64,000 nt of DNA from Phaeocystidibacter luteus (lineage in GTDB: Bacteria > Bacteroidota > Bacteroidia > Flavobacteriales > Schleiferiaceae), in assembly GCF_008933115.1 (NCBI RefSeq), contig NZ_WBVO01000013.1, forward strand, positions 1 to 64,000. The letters run 5' to 3'. Each line of letters begins with the position of its first letter. The first letter of the stretch is position 1. The notes under the pieces were generated by a model. The model did no database searches. It saw only the letters and a program-made list of their open reading frames with translations, and was not told the origin of the DNA. Positions 48,232 through 57,397 of the stretch are shown one piece after another. A program made the translations under genes and the position numbers.

Positions 48232-50412
48232 TTATGATTGCGAACTTTCAACATCCCCCTGTGAGGAATTCTGATCTCGAGTCAATTTTGGCATGTCATC
48301 CTTCTTCTCCGCACTCTTTTCTTCGGTAGGAGTACCGTTAGAGCTGGTGCTATTCTTCTGATCGTCAGACTTTTCTTCAGCCGAAACTTTAGCTTGTTCA
48401 ATTCTAGAAGCTCTATCTAGCCATGGACGCTTTCCGAAAATCTTTTCTAGATTTTCTTTGAAGATCACTTCCTTTTCGAGCAAGGTTTCTGCCAATTCGG
48501 TCAGCTTGTCCTTGTTTTCGCTAAGAAGTTGAACCGCTCTTTCGTACTGCGCTTCAATAATGGTTCTGATTTCTTCGTCAATCGCCTGGGCAGTTTGCTC
48601 GCTATACGGCTTGTCGAAGGTGAATTCATTCTGACCAGTGCTGTCGTAGTACGTAACGTTACCTACACGCTTATTCAAACCGTAAACGGTAACCATTGCA
48701 CGGGCTTGTTTGGTCACCTTTTCGAGGTCACTCAAAGCACCTGTGCTAATTCTCCCGAAAATCACTTCTTCAGCGGCTCTACCGCCTAATGCAGCGGCCA
48801 TCTCGTCGAACATTTGCTCGGCCGTTGTAATCTGTCTCTCTTCAGGCAGGTACCAAGCGGCACCAAGACTTCTTCCTCTTGGAACGATAGTTACCTTCAC
48901 GAGAGGGGAGGCGTGTTCGAGTAGCCAGCTTACAGTGGCGTGTCCAGCCTCGTGGTAAGCAATTACTTCTTTTTCCTCTGGTGTGATGATTTTTGACTTC
49001 TTCTCGAGTCCACCAACGATACGGTCGATGGCATCTAGGAAGTCTTGTTTCTCAATTTCGCTCTTGTTCTTGCGAGCGGCAACCAGCGCAGATTCGTTAC
49101 AAACATTGGCGATGTCGGCACCAGAGAAACCTGGCGTCTGACGTGCCATCAAATCCACGTCGATATCGTTGGACACCTTGAGGCCCTTCATGTGAACTTT
49201 GAAGATTTCTCTTCGCTCGTTCAATTCTGGAAGGTCAACGTAAATCAGACGGTCAAATCGACCTGCACGCATCAAAGCTCGGTCGAGGATATCTGCACGG
49301 TTCGTGGCACCCATCACGATTACGTGTTCGTTGGTACCGAACCCATCCATCTCTGTGAGGAGTTGGTTGAGGGTATTTTCACGTTCGTCGTTACCGCCAG
49401 AGAAATTCGATTTTCCACGCGCTCTACCGATGGCGTCAATCTCATCAATGAAGATGATACATGGCGATTTTTCTTTGGCTTGGCGGAAGAGGTCTCTTAC
49501 ACGAGAAGCACCTACACCTACGAACATCTCAACGAAGTCAGAACCGCTCAAGCTGAAGAATGGCACCTTTGCTTCGCCAGCAACGGCCTTAGCAAGAAGG
49601 GTTTTACCTGTTCCCGGAGGTCCTGAAAGCAATACACCTCTCGGAATTTTACCGCCGAGGTTACTGTATTTCTGAGGGTTTTTGAGGAAGTCTACAATCT
49701 CGAGAACTTCTTCTTTAGCACCTTCCATTCCCGCCACATTTTCAAATGTCACGCGGACCTTGGTGTCCTTGTCGTAGATCTGTGCTTTCGATTTTCCGAT
49801 GTTGAAAATCTGCGAACCTGGACCGCCAGCTCCACCGCCCATTCGGCGCATGAGGAATAGCCAGATTCCAACAAAGATCAATACTGGGAGAATGATCGTA
49901 AAGATGGTTCCCCAGTGGTTTTCTTGTCTTTCGTATTCAACGGTGAGCACACCGTATTCCTCCTTTACATCAGGATTCTCTTCGTAAAAACGCTGGAGGT
50001 AGTTGTCAAAGGTCTCCGCCGGCATTTCGAAAGAATAATGAGGACCTGGGTTGAGGTCTCCAGTAAAGGATTGATCCTTCACGTCTTCGAACTGCTCGTC
50101 GTTGTTGAGGGCTTCTTTGGTGATGTAGACCTGAATATCATTCTCATTGATGATTTTGAGGTGGTCTACCTTCCCTTCTTCAACCCAAGTAAAAAGCTTG
50201 GTGATGTTGATGCTTGAAGCCTGGCCGTTGGATCCTCCCATGAAGTTGATCACAAGAAGTACGAGCAAAATTGATGCGTACAGCCAATAAGGATTGAATT
50301 TGCGGCGAGGGTCTCCTCCGCCTTTTGGAGGTCGATTTCCTCCCTTTTCGTTTTTCTTGGAAAACTGCTCCTTGAGCTTTTCCATTTGACGCTTGTCGTC
50401 TTGTTGACTCAT
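48232..50412 (-). CDS. ftsH: ATP-dependent zinc metalloprotease FtsH
   Basis: FtsH is a membrane-bound AAA+ protease that removes misassembled membrane proteins and regulates lipid balance. From the Met at 50412 the protein has 726 residues: helices at 41-58 and 168-188 around a periplasmic domain, Walker A GPPGTGKT at 264-271, the second region of homology, and the zinc motif HEAGH at 487-491. The tail after residue 690 is Ser-, Lys- and Glu-rich and disordered. The start lies 2 bp from the rsfS stop. Confidence 0.98.
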   Translation of the reverse strand: MSQQDDKRQMEKLKEQFSKKNEKGGNRPPKGGGDPRRKFNPYWLYASILLVLLVINFMGGSNGQASSINITKLFTWVEEGKVDHLKIINENDIQVYITKEALNNDEQFEDVKDQSFTGDLNPGPHYSFEMPAETFDNYLQRFYEENPDVKEEYGVLTVEYERQENHWGTIFTIILPVLIFVGIWLFLMRRMGGGAGGPGSQIFNIGKSKAQIYDKDTKVRVTFENVAGMEGAKEEVLEIVDFLKNPQKYSNLGGKIPRGVLLSGPPGTGKTLLAKAVAGEAKVPFFSLSGSDFVEMFVGVGASRVRDLFRQAKEKSPCIIFIDEIDAIGRARGKSNFSGGNDERENTLNQLLTEMDGFGTNEHVIVMGATNRADILDRALMRAGRFDRLIYVDLPELNERREIFKVHMKGLKVSNDIDVDLMARQTPGFSGADIANVCNESALVAARKNKSEIEKQDFLDAIDRIVGGLEKKSKIITPEEKEVIAYHEAGHATVSWLLEHASPLVKVTIVPRGRSLGAAWYLPEERQITTAEQMFDEMAAALGGRAAEEVIFGRISTGALSDLEKVTKQARAMVTVYGLNKRVGNVTYYDSTGQNEFTFDKPYSEQTAQAIDEEIRTIIEAQYERAVQLLSENKDKLTELAETLLEKEVIFKENLEKIFGKRPWLDRASRIEQAKVSAEEKSDDQKNSTSSNGTPTEEKSAEKKDDMPKLTRDQNSSQGDVESSQS

Positions 50413-50413
50413 T

Positions 50414-50782
50414 CTAGTATTCAGTTTCGAGGTGATGAATTTTCGCATCGCCCCATAGACTTTCTAAATCGTAAAACTCTCTGGAATCTTGTTGGAACAC
50501 GTGCACTACAGCATTCACATAATCCATCAACACCCATTCTGAGCGGTCAGCACCTTCCACGTGCCATGGTTTGTCACCAAGTTCTTCGCGAACTCGCTTC
50601 TCAACTGCTTCAGAAATTGATTTTACTTGGGTGGTAGAGTTTCCGGTAGTTATAACAAAGTAATCGCACACAGAGTTCTCCAATTCTGTCAAGTCCATAA
50701 TCGTAATGTCCTTGCCCTTATTGTCTTGGATGCCTTCTAGGATTTCTTTGATCAGCGCTGGAAACGTTGGCTGGTCTTGCAT
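50414..50782 (-). CDS. rsfS: ribosome silencing factor RsfS
   Basis: RsfS binds L14 and blocks joining of the ribosomal subunits when nutrients are low. The 122-residue protein has the family segments ITIMDLTELENSVCDYFVITTGNS and WVLMDYVNAVVHVFQ. The Met at 50782 (MQDQPTFPAL) follows a -7 box by 19 nt; an earlier TTG is less likely. It leads the operon with ftsH, LUD, cdsA and psd. Confidence 0.94.
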   Translation of the reverse strand: MQDQPTFPALIKEILEGIQDNKGKDITIMDLTELENSVCDYFVITTGNSTTQVKSISEAVEKRVREELGDKPWHVEGADRSEWVLMDYVNAVVHVFQQDSREFYDLESLWGDAKIHHLETEY

Positions 50783-50801
50783 GCAGGTGTTTTTTCTCAA
50801 T

Positions 50802-50828
50802 CAAAATTAGTGATTTCAATTACGCAAA
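50802..50828 (-). promoter_or_regulatory. rsfS-ftsH operon promoter
   Basis: TAATTTTG on the minus strand (50802-50809) is a perfect -7 box, with TTTG on the minus strand (50825-50828) 15 bp upstream as a possible -33 element. It shares an 80-bp intergenic region with the birA promoter. Confidence 0.6.
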
Positions 50829-50849
50829 CAGAGTGCCACGCAATGCATT

Positions 50850-50857
50850 TATCTTTG
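50850..50857 (+). promoter_or_regulatory. birA -7 box
   Basis: TATCTTTG matches TAnnTTTG, 5 nt (50858-50862) before the ATG. The predicted start site is next to or at the start codon. The -33 element is unclear. Confidence 0.6.
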
Positions 50858-50862
50858 CTGTC

Positions 50863-51597
50863 ATGCATAAACCCGTGTTTCACTTTCATCATTTCGACAG
50901 TGTAGACTCAACTAACTCGTTGTTGTCTAAGTATTTAGATGAGGTTTCACCGTCGAATTGGACCGTCTTTTCGGCTGACAGTCAGCAAAATGGAAGAGGG
51001 CAAATGGGGACAACATGGCAGGATGAACCCGGAGCTAATGCGCTCATGTCCATTTTAACACCTCCCATTTCATGGCCGGCCCAACGGATGTTCGATATAA
51101 ACATGGCGGTGAGCCTAGGTATTCATCGAGCTCTTGATTTTATTCTGCCCATCCAACTAAAGTGGCCCAACGATTTGTACTTCAATGGCTCGAAGCTCGG
51201 AGGGGTCTTAATCGAACCTTCACTCCGCGGTGCATACGCTCAAAGGGTAATTGTGGGCATAGGAATCAACGTGCATCAATCGAAATGGGAGAGTGGGGTG
51301 CGCGCAACGTCAATAGCACTCAACAAACCAAACGTGCCACCAGTCGAGGAGCTCCGCAAGCGCATAGCCGAAAACGTAGCCCAATCAATTCAAGTGCTGC
51401 TTGACACAGGAAAAGTGGATAAGCAACAATACCTCGAACACTGCTTGGGATATCAGACAATGCAAAGGTATTCCTCTAATCAAACCGAGTTTGAAGCCAA
51501 ATTCGTCGATGTAGATGAAAGAGGTAGACAAGTTCTTCTGTTGCCAAGTGGCGAGAAGAAAGTGTTTGATTTAAAAGAGGTAAAGCTGGTGCTTTAG
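50863..51597 (+). CDS. birA: biotin-[acetyl-CoA-carboxylase] ligase
   Basis: BirA attaches biotin to the carrier protein of acetyl-CoA carboxylase. The 244-residue form lacks the N-terminal DNA-binding domain of the repressor type. The motifs are DSTNSLLSKYL, SADSQQNGRGQMGTTW (adenylate-binding loop), LKWPNDLYFNGSKLGGVLIE and VIVGIGINVHQ. The ATG at 50863 fits the promoter. Its stop overlaps that of the convergent gene (TTAG). Confidence 0.95.
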   Translation: MHKPVFHFHHFDSVDSTNSLLSKYLDEVSPSNWTVFSADSQQNGRGQMGTTWQDEPGANALMSILTPPISWPAQRMFDINMAVSLGIHRALDFILPIQLKWPNDLYFNGSKLGGVLIEPSLRGAYAQRVIVGIGINVHQSKWESGVRATSIALNKPNVPPVEELRKRIAENVAQSIQVLLDTGKVDKQQYLEHCLGYQTMQRYSSNQTEFEAKFVDVDERGRQVLLLPSGEKKVFDLKEVKLVL

Positions 51598-51986
51598 AGC
51601 TTTTCGAGTTGATCGCTCAACTTGCCCAAGAAGTTGGTCAATGGCTTTGTCACCATCATTTTCAACATCGGGTTGAAGTCACCACGGAAGTTCAAGCGCG
51701 CTTTGGTTTGGTCGCCATTGGCTTCCAAGTTTCCAACTAGCTCGAAGCTCAACTTGTCACTTGCAGATTTCAGAACAATACTGTTCGGTGCGTTGAGTTC
51801 TGCCACCTTCATTTTTACGGCTGGAACACCTTTCAATTCAAAGAGAAACCAATCCTCACCAGCCTCGAATGATTTCACATCCTCTGGCATAATGTCTTTG
51901 AAGTTTGCAGGCACACTCAAGTGATTGAATACGTCCTCTTGCTTCTTGTTGATAACAACTTCTCTTCCTTCAATTTGCGTATTCAT
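51594..51986 (-). CDS. SRPBCC-fold protein
   Basis: The 130-residue protein has the SRPBCC/START-like pattern: EVVINKKQEDVFNHLSVPANF, FELVGNLEANGDQTKARLNFRGD and a long C-terminal helix with FLGKLSDQLEKL. A ligand-binding pocket is likely, ligand unknown. It follows pyrE by 6 bp on the same strand, a pairing I have seen in other Flavobacteriales. Confidence 0.75.
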   Translation of the reverse strand: MNTQIEGREVVINKKQEDVFNHLSVPANFKDIMPEDVKSFEAGEDWFLFELKGVPAVKMKVAELNAPNSIVLKSASDKLSFELVGNLEANGDQTKARLNFRGDFNPMLKMMVTKPLTNFLGKLSDQLEKL

Positions 51987-51992
51987 CTGTGC

Positions 51993-52634
51993 TTATTTAT
52001 TCCATTCAGAAGGGTTTACCCTCCATTTATTCAAGGTCATTTCTTGTGACTTGTCTACATAACCACCTTCGACTGCTTTGAGAATTAGATGGTCGTAATT
52101 GCTAAGAGTGACAAGCTGGCAGTTCGCTTTTTCGAATGCTTCTTCAGACACATCAAAGCCATAGGTGAAAATGGCTCCCATGCCCAGGACTCTCGCTCCA
52201 GCGTCGCGTAGCGCGTCTACCGCTTGAAGTGAGCTCATGCCTGTAGAAACAAGGTCTTCAATAACTACAACATTGGCGCCTTCTGGAAGGTGACCTTCAA
52301 TTAGATTCTGACGGCCATGCTCCTTCGCCTTGCTTCGAACATACACGAAAGGAAGTCCCAATTGTTCGGCCACCAATGCTCCTACGGCAATCGCTCCAGT
52401 TGCAACTCCGGCAATTACATCAGCTGAAGGGTAGTGCTCCTCAATGAGCTCTGCCATCGAGCTTCGAATGTAATTTCGAATCGCTGGATAGGACAAACTT
52501 AGACGGTTGTCGCAGTAAATTGGTGAATTCCACCCTGAAGCCCATGTAAAAGGTTGCTCAGGTTGAAGTTTGATTGCCTTAATTTGCAGTAGAAATTCTG
52601 CCGTCTTTTCGGCAGTGTCAGCATTGAATACCAT
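51993..52634 (-). CDS. pyrE: orotate phosphoribosyltransferase
   Basis: PyrE makes orotidine monophosphate from orotate and PRPP. The 213-residue protein has ADVIAGVATGAIAVGALVAEQL, YVRSKAKEHGRQNLIEG and the PRPP-binding loop VVVIEDLVSTGMSSLQAVDAL. I start at the Met at 52634 (MVFNADTAEKT). A perfect -7 box lies 4 nt upstream, and the NUDIX start codon lies inside that box. Confidence 0.95.
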   Translation of the reverse strand: MVFNADTAEKTAEFLLQIKAIKLQPEQPFTWASGWNSPIYCDNRLSLSYPAIRNYIRSSMAELIEEHYPSADVIAGVATGAIAVGALVAEQLGLPFVYVRSKAKEHGRQNLIEGHLPEGANVVVIEDLVSTGMSSLQAVDALRDAGARVLGMGAIFTYGFDVSEEAFEKANCQLVTLSNYDHLILKAVEGGYVDKSQEMTLNKWRVNPSEWNK

Positions 52635-52638
52635 GCCG

Positions 52639-52646
52639 CAAATGTA
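52639..52646 (-). promoter_or_regulatory. pyrE -7 box overlapping the NUDIX start codon
   Basis: TACATTTG on the minus strand (52639-52646) matches TAnnTTTG, 4 nt (52635-52638) before the pyrE ATG. The NUDIX ATG (52642-52644) lies inside it. No good -33 element is visible. Confidence 0.55.
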
Positions 52647-53253
52647 CACGATTTTCATCAACGATTTAACCCTTCACATCACGAAGAATGCTCCCGCCGT
52701 GGGCACCGTAAAGACCATCGAAGGGGATAAGCGTATCTGGTTGGACGCCAATTGGAAAGAGCTTTCAAATAAAGCGAAGAATGATCGGGTGTACATCGTA
52801 ACGGATGACCCAGACGAACTGTGGAACCTCATTTCAAACCGATACAAGTTGATCGAAGCGGCCGGTGGACTCGTTACGAACAGCCATGGCGAGATACTTT
52901 TCATTGAACGACTAGGTAAGTGGGACTTGCCAAAAGGAAAACTCGAAGAAGGAGAAGATGTGCGAGAGTGCGCATTGAGAGAAGTAGAGGAAGAGTGTGG
53001 CATTACCGGTCACACCATTGTAGAGGATCTGCCGAACACCTACCATACATATAAGGTTGGAGATGTTCCTGTGCTAAAACGCACCTATTGGTATTGGATG
53101 CGTATTGATGGTCAGCCTGAGCTCACTCCACAAACCGAGGAGGATATTACTAAGACCGTGTGGTTGAAAGAAAAGGACTGGAATATGGTAGAGAAGAATA
53201 CCTATCCATCCATCAAGTCGCTACTTGAAACGTACCGCTTTAGGTACAAATAG
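52642..53253 (+). CDS. NUDIX hydrolase domain protein
   Basis: The 203-residue protein has the Nudix box at about residues 94-116 (GKLEEGEDVRECALREVEEECG), the catalytic helix that cuts nucleoside diphosphate-linked compounds. An N-terminal region of about 60 residues precedes it and is typical of the Bacteroidota NUDIX proteins beside pyrE. The start is the ATG at 52642 (MYTIFINDL); an ATG at 52633 would overlap the pyrE start. The last 33 bp overlap the convergent coaD coding sequence. Substrate unknown. Confidence 0.88.
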   Translation: MYTIFINDLTLHITKNAPAVGTVKTIEGDKRIWLDANWKELSNKAKNDRVYIVTDDPDELWNLISNRYKLIEAAGGLVTNSHGEILFIERLGKWDLPKGKLEEGEDVRECALREVEEECGITGHTIVEDLPNTYHTYKVGDVPVLKRTYWYWMRIDGQPELTPQTEEDITKTVWLKEKDWNMVEKNTYPSIKSLLETYRFRYK

Positions 53254-53682
53254 GGTGTAATCGCCTCCATTTCGGTAAACATCCCGAACGATGCTGGATG
53301 AGATGTAGGCATACCTCGCTGAAGTAAGCAGGAAGACCGTTTCCATATCTGGACTCATTTCTCTATTGGCCTGGGCGATGGCCTTTTCAAATTCGAAATC
53401 GGCCGGATTCCGCAAACCGCGAAGCAAGAAATTGGCGCCGAGATCTTCTGCAAATTTAACCGTCAGGCCGTCGTATGATTGCACTTCAATTTTCGATTCA
53501 CCTTCAAAGGTATCCTCGATGAATTTCATGCGTTCTTCGAGGCTAAACATGTACTTCTTGTTGGCATTTTGTCCAACGGCTACAATGATTTTGTCAAAGA
53601 GCGGTAGTGCCCGACTAATGATGTTCTCATGACCACGCGTAATGGGATCGAAGGAGCCGGGAAAGAGTGCAATACGTGCCAT
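53221..53682 (-). CDS. coaD: phosphopantetheine adenylyltransferase
   Basis: CoaD joins ATP and 4'-phosphopantetheine to dephospho-CoA in coenzyme A synthesis. The 153 residues hold FPGSFDPITRGHENII (HxGH-type nucleotide site), GLRNPADFEFEKAIAQANR and the C-terminal SSSIVRDVYRNGGD. The Met at 53682 (MARIALFPGSFDP) is the family start. The 3' end overlaps the NUDIX 3' end by 33 bp. It lies 4 bp from ddl. Confidence 0.96.
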   Translation of the reverse strand: MARIALFPGSFDPITRGHENIISRALPLFDKIIVAVGQNANKKYMFSLEERMKFIEDTFEGESKIEVQSYDGLTVKFAEDLGANFLLRGLRNPADFEFEKAIAQANREMSPDMETVFLLTSARYAYISSSIVRDVYRNGGDYTLFVPKAVRFK

Positions 53683-53686
53683 GAGG

Positions 53687-54673
53687 TTAGCGTGACTTTG
53701 AAAGTGATTCGACAACGATAAAGGTAAAAAAGTCTTTTAAGGACATGCCCGCCTCCCGAACTTGTTGAGGCACGATGCTCGCCGGTGAAAGTCCTGGAAC
53801 CGTATTTACCTCAATGAGGTATGGAAGTCCCGTGGTCTTCTCAATGATATAATCTACGCGTACTATTCCTTTTAGATGTAGCATCTCGTATACCTTCTTC
53901 GTGGTGTGCGCGATTTCAGATGCAATGGTGTCAGATATTCGGGCAGGAGTGATTTCTTCCGACTCTCCATTGTATTTCGCCTTATAATCGAAAAATGCAT
54001 TCTTGGGAACGATTTCGGTGAGTGGAAGAATGATTACTTCACCGTCTTTCATGAAAGCCCCGCAGCCCACCTCTGTTCCAATGACGCCCTGTTCCACAAT
54101 CACACGATCGTCTTCGCTTCGCGCGTATTCCACCGCGGCATCCAGTTCTCCTGGAGTCTCAACTCGACTCACTCCAAAACTGCTACCAGCGCGTGAAGGT
54201 TTCACAAATACAGGGAAGTTGAGCCTGCGAGTGATGAGGTCGTAATCAGCATTCTGACCCGGGTGGAGGTATACCGAAGGAGCACAACGGATTCCAAAAT
54301 CGCGGAGTACCTGATTGCATTCACCCTTGTTGAAGGTTAGGGCAGCTTCAAACGAATCGCAAGAAGTATGCGGGATACCCATCATCTCCAAGTAACCCTG
54401 TAGCTTTCCATCTTCGCCAGGTGTTCCGTGTACGGCATTAAAGAGACCGTCGAATTGGATAGTACGCCCATTCAATTCGAATGTGAACGTGTTTCTATCG
54501 ATGCGAATCGAATTCTCATCGACAACCGCGAACCATCCCTTCTTCAGGATATGGACGGCATAAACGTCGAAATCCTCAGTGCTTAAATTGTTCAAAACCG
54601 TGGTTCCACTAAGAATGGAGATTTCGAACTCTGAAGAGTAGCCCCCCATCAAAACACCAATAACCTTTTTCAT
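53687..54673 (-). CDS. ddl: D-alanine--D-alanine ligase
   Basis: Ddl makes D-Ala-D-Ala for peptidoglycan. The 328-residue ATP-grasp protein has IGVLMGGYSSEFEISILSG, AVHGTPGEDGKLQGYLEMMG, FVKPSRAGSSFGVSRV and YLIEVNTVPGLSPASI. It is divergent from the PASTA-protein gene, with 118 bp between them. Confidence 0.97.
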   Translation of the reverse strand: MKKVIGVLMGGYSSEFEISILSGTTVLNNLSTEDFDVYAVHILKKGWFAVVDENSIRIDRNTFTFELNGRTIQFDGLFNAVHGTPGEDGKLQGYLEMMGIPHTSCDSFEAALTFNKGECNQVLRDFGIRCAPSVYLHPGQNADYDLITRRLNFPVFVKPSRAGSSFGVSRVETPGELDAAVEYARSEDDRVIVEQGVIGTEVGCGAFMKDGEVIILPLTEIVPKNAFFDYKAKYNGESEEITPARISDTIASEIAHTTKKVYEMLHLKGIVRVDYIIEKTTGLPYLIEVNTVPGLSPASIVPQQVREAGMSLKDFFTFIVVESLSKSR

Positions 54674-54767
54674 TGGAGAAGTCTAGAATTTATACGAATG
54701 TAGCGACAGTTAGAATATCTTCAACTCATCTGACTACATTTCGCTGTTCGGCGTTATCCTATATGTA

Positions 54768-54775
54768 TATCTTTG
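54768..54775 (+). promoter_or_regulatory. promoter of the PASTA-T9SS-RluA operon
   Basis: TATCTTTG (54768-54775) is a perfect -7 box 16 nt before the ATG. TTCG at 54747-54750, 17 bp upstream, is a passable -33 element. Confidence 0.6.
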
Positions 54776-54791
54776 AGGCGATACTACGCTT

Positions 54792-55607
54792 ATGAAACTG
54801 ATTCGATTTCTGAAGAGCAGAACGCTCCTTTTCAATTTGATAGTAATGCTCGTTGTAGCTATTGCGGGCATTTGGGTGTTGAATTCGTGGTTGGATTCAA
54901 TTACCGACCATGGAGAAGTGGTGATTGTGCCTGACCTCCAAGGGAAAACGCTCTCTATGGTTGAGGAAGATTTAGAAGACCTGAATCTCTCCTTTGAAGT
55001 ACTGGATTCTTCTGAATTCTCCAGACGATTCGAGCCAGGTTCCGTAGTTGATCAATATCCGGTTGCCGGCGCAGAAGTAAAGCGCAACCGAACCATCAAA
55101 CTCACGTTGAACCCCATGCACGAACGCAAGCTCGCCTTGCCGGCCATTGTAGATATCCCGAGAGTTGATGCGCAATTCCGACTTGAAAGTAGAGGATTTG
55201 CAGTGGGAGAAGTGAGGTACGTTCCAGATATCGCGAAGGACAACGTTTTGTGGGTTGAATTGGACGGTATGAAGATCAATGACGAAGAGGCTGTTTATTC
55301 AAAGGGTACCGCTTTCGATTTAGTTTGCGGGGCTGGCCTTAGCAACGAGCGAACCTTCGTACCACGTTTGTACAACATGTCGCTCGATTCAGCGGAAAGA
55401 AAACTCAATGGCGTGATGTTGAATATTGGTTCCGTCCTATACGATGAGGACTTGACCGATACAGCGTCTGCCCGTATTTATAAGCAGGTTCCCGGTCCAA
55501 ACCCAGAATTCGTAATTCGCATGGGAGATGGGGTTGACCTTTGGTTGACGAACGACAGTACCAAAATCCCGAAAATGACGTTCCAACCTGACACAACAGT
55601 GAACTAA
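54792..55607 (+). CDS. PASTA-domain membrane protein
   Basis: The 271-residue protein has one N-terminal helix (TLLFNLIVMLVVAIAGIWVL) and three PASTA domains in the periplasm (GEVVIVPDLQGKTLSMVEEDL; a second with VDIPRVDAQFRLESRGF; a third with TFVPRLYNMSLDSAERKL). PASTA domains bind peptidoglycan fragments. There is no kinase domain. Its neighbour ddl is also a cell-wall gene. It is the first gene of a run with the T9SS cargo gene (2-bp gap) and an RluA-type gene. Confidence 0.9.
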   Translation: MKLIRFLKSRTLLFNLIVMLVVAIAGIWVLNSWLDSITDHGEVVIVPDLQGKTLSMVEEDLEDLNLSFEVLDSSEFSRRFEPGSVVDQYPVAGAEVKRNRTIKLTLNPMHERKLALPAIVDIPRVDAQFRLESRGFAVGEVRYVPDIAKDNVLWVELDGMKINDEEAVYSKGTAFDLVCGAGLSNERTFVPRLYNMSLDSAERKLNGVMLNIGSVLYDEDLTDTASARIYKQVPGPNPEFVIRMGDGVDLWLTNDSTKIPKMTFQPDTTVN

Positions 55608-55609
55608 GA

Positions 55610-57397
55610 ATGCGTCTAGCTTTACTTTTTAGCGCTATCCTCTCTTCTTTTTGGGCTATTGCTCAGCAAGAAGTAATCGGTACGCCTATCTCTCGAATTC
55701 AAGAACCATCCATTCAAGCCTTTAAAACAGGCGATACATTAGACTTGCCATTTCGCGACGACTTCAGCGATGAAATGCAGATTCCAAATCCTACACGTTG
55801 GACGGATTTCAAGGTATACGTCAACAATACTTTTCCGGTAGACCAGCGGAGTAGAGGCGTGGCGACATTCGACGGTCTGGATGAAGGTGGAAAGGCTTAC
55901 GATATCACAAAAGAGAATTCCGATACCCTTTGTGATGTGCTCACTTCTCAATATTTGGATTTGTCGGGTACAACATCACCGTATCTGGCTTTTCTGTATC
56001 AAGAAGGAGGATGGGGAGAGCTTCCAGAAGACAATGACAGCCTAGTGGTTGATTTCTGGAATGTCGATTCGGCCCGTTGGGAACGCGTTTGGAGTGTTGA
56101 AGGTGAAATGAAAGAGAGTGGATGGACGTGGGCGTCCATTTCTGCCGACGATCCCAAATGGTTGAAAAACGGTTTTCGTTTTAGAATTGGAAACTACGGT
56201 GCACGAAACGGTGCATTTGATATCTGGAACGTCGATTATCTATCCCTCGAAGAGAACAGAACTCCGGCCGATACCGTAGTCGAAGATCCAGCTATCACCC
56301 AGCCACACCCCGTACTATCGCGAAACTTCAAATTGATTCCTTGGTTCCACTTGAGTACAGGTTCGTTCAGACTTGGTTGGACGATGAAGTACCGCAGAAA
56401 TGGTCCACCACCTCCAGGCGGATGGCCGTTGAACCTAGGGAAGTACAGGGTGTTTCAGGACGGGGCCGAGATCGCAAGCAGAACAAGTGTTCCGGTTATT
56501 ACTAACCTGAACCACAACGTCGAACTCGAGTACATCGTTCCATTCGATCCCACGAACATCGTTATTCCTACCGCACCGATGGAGCTCAGAATTCAAGCGT
56601 GGTACGATGGGGTCGCAGTGGGTGTTCGAAAAAACGATTCTATTTCCTTGGTTCAGCATTTCGACAATGCCTATGCCTTCGACGACGGTAGTGCCGAGCG
56701 TGTATATGGTCTGACCCAAGGCGATAGTTACATGCTCACACAGTTTCAGCCGCTTCTTTCGGATACGCTAAAAGGATTCCAAATCTACTTTGGTCAAGCT
56801 AAGGACGACATCACCAATGAACCCTTTAAGCTAGTTGTTTACTCTTTCGATAACAATGCGCCCGACAATATCATCTACGAAAGCGATAGTCTGTATCTCC
56901 CGCAATACGCCGGAAGAAATAATCAGTTTGTTGCCTACGAACTCGATACACCCGGCATTTACATCAATGGAACGGTTTACATCGGGTTGAAACAATTGAG
57001 CAGTACACCTCTTACAGTTGGATTTGATCGGAACACAGATGGCGATACAACTGTCATCTATGGCGATGGAAACATTTGGTATCCTTCCAATCAACAAGGG
57101 GCTTTGATGATTCGACCGTACTTCAGGTATCATCCAAATGATATTTCTGTTATTGAACCTGAGCCTCAGAATCATTTCAAGTTGTATCCCAACCCTGCGG
57201 AGGATTACATTCAGCTCGACTTTGATGGAGGAAACTCCGCGGAGATTCAGATAGTGGATCTGAACGGTCGTGCAGTTCTTTCAACCCGTGTTCAGGCAAG
57301 GCAACCTATTGACGTTTCGGCCCTGCCGGCAGGCATTTATTTCGTTCGATGGAATAATGGCCAATACATTGAGGTTGAAAAGCTACTTTTGCACTGA
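55610..57397 (+). CDS. secreted protein with type IX sorting domain
   Basis: The 595-residue protein has a signal peptide (RLALLFSAILSSFWAIAQ). A beta-rich middle follows, with MAM-like or galactose-binding-like features (WTDFKVYVNNTFPVDQRS; FRFRIGNYGARNGAFDIWN). The T9SS type A sorting domain is at the C-terminus (FKLYPNPAEDYIQLDF, DLNGRAVLSTRV, LPAGIYFVRW). No active site is visible. It sits between a PASTA protein and a pseudouridine synthase, and its TGA overlaps the next ATG (TGATG). Confidence 0.8.
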   Translation: MRLALLFSAILSSFWAIAQQEVIGTPISRIQEPSIQAFKTGDTLDLPFRDDFSDEMQIPNPTRWTDFKVYVNNTFPVDQRSRGVATFDGLDEGGKAYDITKENSDTLCDVLTSQYLDLSGTTSPYLAFLYQEGGWGELPEDNDSLVVDFWNVDSARWERVWSVEGEMKESGWTWASISADDPKWLKNGFRFRIGNYGARNGAFDIWNVDYLSLEENRTPADTVVEDPAITQPHPVLSRNFKLIPWFHLSTGSFRLGWTMKYRRNGPPPPGGWPLNLGKYRVFQDGAEIASRTSVPVITNLNHNVELEYIVPFDPTNIVIPTAPMELRIQAWYDGVAVGVRKNDSISLVQHFDNAYAFDDGSAERVYGLTQGDSYMLTQFQPLLSDTLKGFQIYFGQAKDDITNEPFKLVVYSFDNNAPDNIIYESDSLYLPQYAGRNNQFVAYELDTPGIYINGTVYIGLKQLSSTPLTVGFDRNTDGDTTVIYGDGNIWYPSNQQGALMIRPYFRYHPNDISVIEPEPQNHFKLYPNPAEDYIQLDFDGGNSAEIQIVDLNGRAVLSTRVQARQPIDVSALPAGIYFVRWNNGQYIEVEKLLLH

